Positions 58,958-64,000 of a stretch of 64,000 bases of DNA are shown here, one piece after another. The stretch comes from Candidatus Avelusimicrobium aviculae (GTDB lineage: Bacteria > Elusimicrobiota > Elusimicrobia > Elusimicrobiales > Elusimicrobiaceae): NCBI GenBank assembly GCA_944324655.1, contig CALUXF010000005.1:1-64000 (forward strand), read 5' to 3'. The translations under genes and the position numbers were made by a program. The notes beneath the pieces are model-generated. The model saw only the letters and a program-made list of their open reading frames with translations. It was not told where the DNA came from and searched no databases. Position 1 is the stretch's first letter; every line of letters starts with the position of its first letter.

Positions 58958-59031
58958 GCCCCCGTAGCTCAAATGGATAGAGCGATTCCGTCCTAAGGAA
59001 GAGGTTGCGAGTTCAACTCCCGCCGGGGGTA
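58958..59031 (+). tRNA. tRNA-Arg (CCT anticodon)
   Basis: 74 nt, cloverleaf drawn by hand. Loop GTCCTAA gives anticodon CCT (reads AGG). D arm GCTC...GAGC, T loop TTCAACT. The acceptor pairs GCCCCCG with CGGGGGT (G1-U72); no encoded CCA. Apparent A-G at 27-43 and A-C at 52-62 mismatches make it slightly degenerate. Seven nt after the sigma factor stop. Confidence 0.85.
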
Positions 59032-59054
59032 AGTTTTGTATAGTACAAACTGAC

Positions 59055-59094
59055 AAAAATGCTGACAGGTTTTCTTGTTGGCATTTTTTATTTT
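59055..59094 (+). terminator. Intrinsic terminator
   Basis: AAAAATGC/GCATTTTT stem with an 18-nt loop and T-rich tail, downstream of tRNA-Arg. Confidence 0.6.
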
Positions 59095-59183
59095 AACCGG
59101 CGGGGTTTTTATTTTTCAATAAACCGGGGTAATCCGGCGTACTGGCGGCAGGATATCTTCGCTTGTGAGTGGAATTCAATTTT

Positions 59184-60077
59184 ATGAAAATGCAAAAATG
59201 GCCTATATTGTTCGCCGTGTTGGCTGCGGTTTTATACGCGTTAAGCGCGCCGGTATCTAAATTGTTGCTGCGGGAGGTGCCCCCTGCCGTTTTGGCGGGA
59301 TTATTATATTTGGGGGCGGGCATAGGCATGGGGCTATTGCGGGCGGCGGGTTCCTGCTGCCGCTTAAAAAGCAAGGCGCCGGGCCTTTCCCGGCGGGATT
59401 TGCCCTATACGGTGGGCATGGTTGTGTTGGATATTGCCGCGCCGCTTTTGTTGCTGGCGGGTTTGCTGAAGACCAGCGCGGAAAATGTATCCCTAATGAA
59501 TAATTTTGAAATTGTAACCACGGCGGTTATCGCCTTATGTATATTTAAAGAACGTATTTCCGGCCGGTTATGGGTGGCTATTGGGCTGATTACGGCGGCC
59601 TGTATGTTGCTTTGCGCCGGGGAGAGGGAAGGGTTTTCTTTTTCCGTGGGTTCGCTATATGTGTTGGGGGCGTGTGTTTGCTGGGGGTTTGAAAATAATT
59701 GCACGCGCATGATTTCCAATAAAAACCCGTTGGAAATTGTAATGGTAAAAGGAATTGGGGCCGGTGCGGGGGCTTTGCTGATTGCCAGTCTGCTGGGGGC
59801 AAAATTACCAAGCGCAAAATATATGGCGTGCTCTTTAGCGCTGGGGTTTGTTTCTTATGGGTTAAGTCTATTTTTTTATGTATTGTCCCAGCGGTATTTG
59901 GGGGCAGCAAAAACCAGCGCTTATTATGCGGCCTCTCCTTTTGTGGGGGTTCTTTTGTCTTTAGTGATTTTTAAAGAACCTCCTCCCGTTTTATTTTGGG
60001 CGGCGTTGGGGCTTATGCTGGCGGGGGCGTATCTTTCCGCTACGGATACCCGCTACGAAGCGGTAAATAAGAAATAG
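59184..60077 (+). CDS. EamA/DMT-family transporter
   Basis: About 297 aa, ten predicted helices in two EamA repeats. Start ATG 59184; a GTG five codons upstream is the alternative. 'ALSAPVSKLLLREVPPAVLAGLLYLGAGIG' and 'ASPFVGVLLSLVIFKEPPP' mark the two halves. Metabolite exporter; substrate unknown. No operon partners. Confidence 0.88.
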   Translation: MKMQKWPILFAVLAAVLYALSAPVSKLLLREVPPAVLAGLLYLGAGIGMGLLRAAGSCCRLKSKAPGLSRRDLPYTVGMVVLDIAAPLLLLAGLLKTSAENVSLMNNFEIVTTAVIALCIFKERISGRLWVAIGLITAACMLLCAGEREGFSFSVGSLYVLGACVCWGFENNCTRMISNKNPLEIVMVKGIGAGAGALLIASLLGAKLPSAKYMACSLALGFVSYGLSLFFYVLSQRYLGAAKTSAYYAASPFVGVLLSLVIFKEPPPVLFWAALGLMLAGAYLSATDTRYEAVNKK

Positions 60078-60115
60078 CCGTATTTAAGAAGTCTGTTAAT
60101 CATTTGTTTTACGCA

Positions 60116-60151
60116 TAAAAAATACCGCCAAACCGATTTGGTTTGGCGGTA
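60116..60151 (-). terminator. Terminator after tRNA-Gln
   Basis: Perfect 12-bp stem TACCGCCAAACC/GGTTTGGCGGTA; on the minus strand a U run follows. Confidence 0.8.
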
Positions 60152-60161
60152 CCCCAGTATA

Positions 60162-60235
60162 TGGTTTCCGGACTAGGATTCGAACCTAGAATAACTGGAC
60201 CAAAACCAGTGGTGATACCATTTCACTATCCGGAA
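60162..60235 (-). tRNA. tRNA-Gln (TTG anticodon)
   Basis: 74 nt including an encoded CCA. Acceptor TTCCGGA/TCCGGAA, anticodon loop TTTTGGT giving TTG, T loop TTCGAAT. Sits 56 bp downstream of spoVG on the same strand, with no promoter seen between, so it may be processed from the ispE-spoVG transcript. Confidence 0.93.
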
Positions 60236-60291
60236 TTAAAACTTTCATAACCGTTTAGAAATTTCTTCTAAACTGCTCTGAAAACCCTTTT

Positions 60292-60627
60292 TCAGTGCGC
60301 ATCATTACCCGTGTTGTCTGTCCCTGTTTCTTGTTCAAGAACGGTGGTGTTTTGCGTAGCCCCGGTGGGATTCTTAGCTAGTTCGGCCTGATAGGCTTTC
60401 AAAACGTTCTCTTCCAAGTACTGCCTGAATTCCTGGTTGATGGGATGAACCATGTCTTTATGGGTACCATCCGGTAATTTGCGGGAAGGCATACAAAGAA
60501 AAACGCCTTTTGTCCCTTCAACTACCTTCATGTTTCTTACAACGAACGAATCGTCAAAAGTAACGCTGGCAAACGCCTTAAGACGGTCCTCCCCCATAAG
60601 ATGTATCCGTATTTCCGTTATTTTCAT
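60292..60627 (-). CDS. spoVG: SpoVG-family regulator
   Basis: 111 aa. N-terminal 'MKITEIRIHLM' through 'FVVRNMKVVEGTKGVFLCMPSRKLPDG' and 'DMVHPINQEFRQYLE' are hallmark SpoVG. Binds nucleic acid and regulates genes in many phyla, including non-sporulating ones. The start lies inside the end of ispE (50-bp overlap). Confidence 0.95.
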   Translation of the reverse strand: MKITEIRIHLMGEDRLKAFASVTFDDSFVVRNMKVVEGTKGVFLCMPSRKLPDGTHKDMVHPINQEFRQYLEENVLKAYQAELAKNPTGATQNTTVLEQETGTDNTGNDAH

Positions 60628-61516
60628 CCGTCTCCCTCCGAAATGCCGAAAAGAATACTAATCTTTCTTTATTTCTGATATTATTTACCAAATCGGTGGC
60701 TTGTTCTTGGGTATCCACTAAAGCAAATACCGTAGAACCGGAGCCGGACATTAACACCGCCTCCGCATTGGTTTTACAAATATCTTCTCTGGCGTTTCTG
60801 ACGGAGATTACATAAGGAAACACGCACGTTTCCAGCCTGTTAAAAAGAAACTTTTTCCAGGCGGAAAGTCCCTTACCGCATCCTATGTATGATATCAATT
60901 TATCTAAATTAGAGCAGTTTGTCAAGACTTCTTTTTTATCCGGCAGCCGCAGGCGTTTAAAAACATCTTTGGTGGGAACCACCGTACACGGATAAACCAA
61001 CACCACATAGGGCAACGGGCCAGGAGCGGGCAGCGGGGTGAGTATTTCCCCTATGCCTTCCCCTTTTAAGAACGTTTCATCATACATAAAAACGGGTACG
61101 TCCGCCCCCAGTTTGGCGGCCAGTTCCATTACGCTTTGGCGGGGTTTGTTAAAAATTTGGCATAACGCGCGCAATACCCCGGCCCCGTCGGAGCTTCCAC
61201 CTCCTAAACCAGCCCCCATGGGGATGTTTTTTTCCAAATTTATTTGGCAATGGGCCGTGATGCCAAATTGCTCAAAAAAGCGCGCGGCCGCTTTATAGGC
61301 GATGTTGGTTTCATCTGCCTCCAGTTTGTCCCCCAGCGGGCCGGTAATGTTTAACTGGATATGCGTTTGAGCGGCGGTTTCGGCCGAAACCGTCAGATTA
61401 TCTCCCAGCGTTAATTTGGCAAACAGGGTGGCTAATTCATGGTAACCGTTTGCCCGTTTGCCCGTTACTTCTAAAAATAAATTTATTTTAGCGGGGCAAA
61501 ACTGCTTACTTATCAT
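60578..61516 (-). CDS. ispE: 4-diphosphocytidyl-2-C-methyl-D-erythritol kinase
   Basis: 312 aa GHMP kinase of the MEP isoprenoid pathway. 'CPAKINLFLEVTGKRANGYHEL' at the N-terminus, ATP motif 'IPMGAGLGGGSSDGAGVLRAL', and 'VLMSGSGSTVFAL' at the end. The last 16 codons overlap spoVG. Confidence 0.95.
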   Translation of the reverse strand: MISKQFCPAKINLFLEVTGKRANGYHELATLFAKLTLGDNLTVSAETAAQTHIQLNITGPLGDKLEADETNIAYKAAARFFEQFGITAHCQINLEKNIPMGAGLGGGSSDGAGVLRALCQIFNKPRQSVMELAAKLGADVPVFMYDETFLKGEGIGEILTPLPAPGPLPYVVLVYPCTVVPTKDVFKRLRLPDKKEVLTNCSNLDKLISYIGCGKGLSAWKKFLFNRLETCVFPYVISVRNAREDICKTNAEAVLMSGSGSTVFALVDTQEQATDLVNNIRNKERLVFFSAFRRETDENNGNTDTSYGGGPS

Positions 61517-62585
61517 GTATTTTTCTCCGTTCGGTGTTGTGGGTTAAAGTGCCCCAGTGGTAGTCTTCGTTTGTAAGGATTTCGCCCGTTTCGGAATAGA
61601 TTTTACGGCTGCCTTCCAACATGCCGTCTACGTAAAATTCTTCCAGCCGTTTTGCCCCGTTGGTGAAGTAGCTCAAACGTTCTCCTTCCAATCTGCCGGC
61701 TTTATAGTTTTCTTTATACCACAATTCTCCGGTAGGAAAGTATACGGTGCGCTCTCCGGAAAGTTTGCCTTCTAAGAAATTTTCCCTGGTTTCTAATTTC
61801 CCGTTGCTGTAATAGCTGGAACGTACGCCGCTTAATTTTCCATGGCGGTAGTTTTCCTCCAGCTTTAGGGTGCCGTCCTCATAATAGGCGGTGCGGGGGC
61901 CGTGCAAGAGGGAGTTTTTATATGTGCATTCCGCTTTTAATTTTAAGCCGTTGCGGTATTGATAGTATTTGGCGGCGCCCTGCAGCATGCCTTCGCTGTA
62001 AGTTTCGCGGGAGATGATTTCTCCGTCTTCGTTATAACGGATCATTTCCCCGTTTAACTTATTGCCTTTATACTCGGCTTCCATAATTACTTGGTCGTTT
62101 TCATTAAATTCTTTTACTTGTCCGTCGGGGATTTGGCCTAGTAATTCTAAAGTCGTTCCATTAGAAGAAACCGTTTCTTCCGCCACTTCCTTGCCTTGTA
62201 CATAAAAAGAGCGGCTGCCTTTGCTGGTTTTTACCACCGTGCCGGGATATAAGGACGCTTTAGGTACCAAAAGCGCCGGTTTAATATGGCGCCCGTGTTC
62301 GGTGCGGTCTTTTACGTCTATGAGTTTGCCGTCTTGGTAAAGTTCGCTGAAAGTAACCACATTTTCTTCCAAGTTAATTACTTCCAATACGCCGTCAATC
62401 TTTCCGTTTTTAAGGGTTTTAACGGTTTTATTGCTTACTTCTACCTGCTCTATTTGTCCTTCCGGCAATTGGCCGGCCATATTAATAACATTATGGTCTT
62501 TGTCCAAATATTCTTTGGCCAAAGGGATAGCGCGGTAATAAGTGCGGCTGTCCGGCGTAACGATACAAATGGTTTTTTCTTTCAT
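61506..62585 (-). CDS. MORN-repeat-variant protein (YwqK-like)
   Basis: 359 aa. Residues ~160-345 hold at least seven ~22-residue repeats of the form 'YYEDGTLKLEENYRHGKLSG', the MORN_2/YwqK antitoxin-like repeat. The N-terminal 150 residues contain weaker copies. No signal peptide. Often surface- or effector-associated; precise function unknown. Overlaps ispE by 11 bp; head of the operon. Confidence 0.88.
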   Translation of the reverse strand: MKEKTICIVTPDSRTYYRAIPLAKEYLDKDHNVINMAGQLPEGQIEQVEVSNKTVKTLKNGKIDGVLEVINLEENVVTFSELYQDGKLIDVKDRTEHGRHIKPALLVPKASLYPGTVVKTSKGSRSFYVQGKEVAEETVSSNGTTLELLGQIPDGQVKEFNENDQVIMEAEYKGNKLNGEMIRYNEDGEIISRETYSEGMLQGAAKYYQYRNGLKLKAECTYKNSLLHGPRTAYYEDGTLKLEENYRHGKLSGVRSSYYSNGKLETRENFLEGKLSGERTVYFPTGELWYKENYKAGRLEGERLSYFTNGAKRLEEFYVDGMLEGSRKIYSETGEILTNEDYHWGTLTHNTERRKIHDK

Positions 62586-62659
62586 AATCGGTACCTTTTA
62601 GATAGACTTGCCCTTATTTTACATAATTATGGCCTTTTTTATTGGCTTTTATATACCGC

Positions 62660-62688
62660 TTGACTTGTTTTTTTTTTTTTGATACAGT
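62660..62688 (+). promoter_or_regulatory. T-tract promoter of the Cys-rich pilin gene
   Basis: TTGACT (62660-62665), 17-bp spacer with 13 consecutive T, TACAGT (62683-62688), then GG-TTTT. Matches the promoter at 40394-40421 except for one T and a C/A change. Confidence 0.65.
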
Positions 62689-62718
62689 GGCTTTTAGTTA
62701 AAACCAATGGAGGGGATT

Positions 62719-64000
62719 GTGTCTAAAATTAAAAAGCAAAATAGGCGTGCTTTTACGCTTACAGAGCTGCTTATCGTGGTAATTGTAATAGGCGTATTGT
62801 CCGCCGTTACATTACCCAAATTCAACCGCGTGATAGAAAACCGCAAAGTAACAGAAGCGGAAGAGATGATGTCCGCGGTTCGTACGGAACAGGAAAGACG
62901 TTGTACGTTGGACCAGAACTACACGACGAACTTTTCCGCGCTGTCTGACGTCATAGCGTCTGCGAATACAAAGAACTATACGTATAGTTTACAAGCTCAG
63001 GGTATTTCGGCCAAGAGTACCAGTGGGGACTATACGCTTAAGATTTTGTCCTATGAGGACGGCAGCTACTGCTGCACTGGGGACGGGTGTAAGAAATTAA
63101 ACAAAAACTACCCGGATTGTGATACGCTTACCTTCCCCACTTCCAACTGTGCTGGGACGGAAGGGGAGACCACTCCTCCCGGAACGGAGCCTACGCCTGT
63201 GGAGCCGGAAGAACCGGAATGCGTAAACGGGCAGGTAACCGGCAACCAGGTATGTAACGGGTGCGGGACGCAGACGACGAAGGCTTGTGTAGGGGGGAAA
63301 TGGGTCAATAGTTTAGGAGCCTGCTCCAAGACGGCGGAAGAATGCGCGCCGGACCCTGAATGCAGCGGGACGCAGCCTGCGGACGCTGTAAAACAGTGTG
63401 AATGCGGAACGGTAAAAGCTTCTTATAAATGTGACGCTTCCACCAACTACCAATGGGTACAGGAAGAATTCCCCGAATGTCCCGCCAAGCCGGCCGATAT
63501 AACGGAAACGTGTTCAGACGGGAAGACGGAACGCACGAAAGCCTATACCTGTGTGAATAATGTATGGACGGAAGGCGACTGGGACAAAGAATGCCCGGCA
63601 GAAGAAAAATGTACAGAAGGGGAAACCCGCAATGGTACTACGCCCTGTCTTAATGGCTGCGGCGTAGAGTTGCAACAATGTGTCAACGGGGAATGGAAAG
63701 CTATCAACTGTGTGTTAAAACCCGGGGCGGAATGTCCTGTCGGATATGAACAAAAAACGAAGTGTTCTGATGGAAAGAGCTTTAGCATTAAACGTTGCAA
63801 TGCTTCTTGTAAGTTTGAAGAGGTTCAGGCCTGCCCCGAGTTGGATTGTTCTGACCCTTCTTACAAAGCCAGCCATAAAGCGGAATGTTGTCCTGGTACT
63901 CCTAATACAGATACTGTTTGTTGGACCCCCGGCCCTTTGCGTTGGGGAACTATGGTGAGCGCAACAGATAATGACGCTCTTTTCCGCTGTAATCAGAAAA
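62719..64000 (+). CDS. Type IV pilin-like protein with long Cys-rich tail (partial, runs off the window)
   Basis: 427 codons visible, no stop before the end. Start GTG 62719 with GGAGGGG just upstream; an ATG at 62707 would place the Shine-Dalgarno inside the gene. Prepilin signal 'NRRA^FTLTELLIVVIVIGVL' (Ala where Gly is usual before Phe). Residues ~30-145 form a pilin-like globular domain. After a Pro/Glu/Thr linker come at least five Cys-rich modules (e.g. 'CVNGQVTGNQVCNGCGTQ', 'CTEGETRNGTTPCLNGCG'), each with C, GxW and C marks. Likely a surface adhesin-type pilin. Confidence 0.9.
   Translation, partial: MSKIKKQNRRAFTLTELLIVVIVIGVLSAVTLPKFNRVIENRKVTEAEEMMSAVRTEQERRCTLDQNYTTNFSALSDVIASANTKNYTYSLQAQGISAKSTSGDYTLKILSYEDGSYCCTGDGCKKLNKNYPDCDTLTFPTSNCAGTEGETTPPGTEPTPVEPEEPECVNGQVTGNQVCNGCGTQTTKACVGGKWVNSLGACSKTAEECAPDPECSGTQPADAVKQCECGTVKASYKCDASTNYQWVQEEFPECPAKPADITETCSDGKTERTKAYTCVNNVWTEGDWDKECPAEEKCTEGETRNGTTPCLNGCGVELQQCVNGEWKAINCVLKPGAECPVGYEQKTKCSDGKSFSIKRCNASCKFEEVQACPELDCSDPSYKASHKAECCPGTPNTDTVCWTPGPLRWGTMVSATDNDALFRCNQK

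Noticed and set aside
58958-59100. Integration site at tRNA-Arg
   Set aside because: No integrase, no duplicated tRNA 3' end and no phage-like genes follow; the next element is a terminator and an EamA transporter.

Overview
The window reads as a chromosomal stretch of a small-genome, strictly or mainly anaerobic, diderm bacterium, most likely a gut member of the Elusimicrobiota (inference from gene content and style, not from a marker search). Supporting observations are an oxygen-independent class III ribonucleotide reductase, diderm envelope genes (lgt, a heptose-phosphate nucleotidyltransferase, lipoproteins), several type IV pilin-like genes with Cys-rich tails, and densely packed operons separated by strong GC-hairpin terminators. 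I see no insertion sequences, CRISPR array, integrase or rRNA.

Layout: 1-5 kb holds an exported repeat protein and a class III RNR locus in which the glycyl-radical domain is a separate 66-aa gene. 5.4-10.1 kb has biotin carboxylase with an odd biotin-carrier protein, a heptose-P adenylyltransferase and a serine-palmitoyltransferase-like enzyme followed by a GNAT protein. 10.2-15.7 kb (minus) is a housekeeping operon (phosphohexomutase, enolase, ftsB, MBL hydrolase, lgt, rluD). 15.8-19.8 kb has rlmN, a lipoprotein, a ComB-QueC fusion and an SMR transporter. 20-31.4 kb holds metabolic and transport genes (ACT protein, IMPase, RecB-like nuclease, EIIA plus APC permease, DJ-1, metK, exonuclease III, ferritin/VIT1, M20 peptidase). 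31.4-40.3 kb has a pilin, an oppDF-peptidase-oppBC operon, an acyl-CoA ligase and a CCA-adding enzyme. 40.4-45.2 kb contains a Cys-rich exported protein, def, and lysA-aspartokinase behind what looks like a lysine leader-peptide attenuator. 45.4-57.1 kb is a secondary-lipid/polyketide locus: a 3141-aa KS-AT-KS-ACPx5-KR-DH synthase, its phosphopantetheinyl transferase and an acyl-CoA carboxylase carboxyltransferase. 57-64 kb has a lipoprotein, the principal-type sigma factor with a Lys-rich tail, tRNA-Arg and tRNA-Gln, spoVG/ispE, a MORN protein and a Cys-rich pilin that runs off the end.

How they work together: the carboxylase genes (5.5 kb, 55.5 kb) could supply malonyl-type extender units to the synthase, which the adjacent PPTase should activate. 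The SPT-like gene suggests a second unusual lipid. lysA plus an aspartokinase lacking ACT domains appear to be controlled by attenuation instead of allostery. Two Cys-rich surface-protein genes share a promoter whose spacer is a 12-13 nt T run, a candidate phase-variation switch. Several genes, including the sigma factor, look leaderless.

Best candidates for something undescribed: the split NrdD, the lysine attenuator, the all-threonine ACP array, the T-tract promoter pair, and the ComB-QueC fusion. All calls are from reading the sequence; no database search was run.
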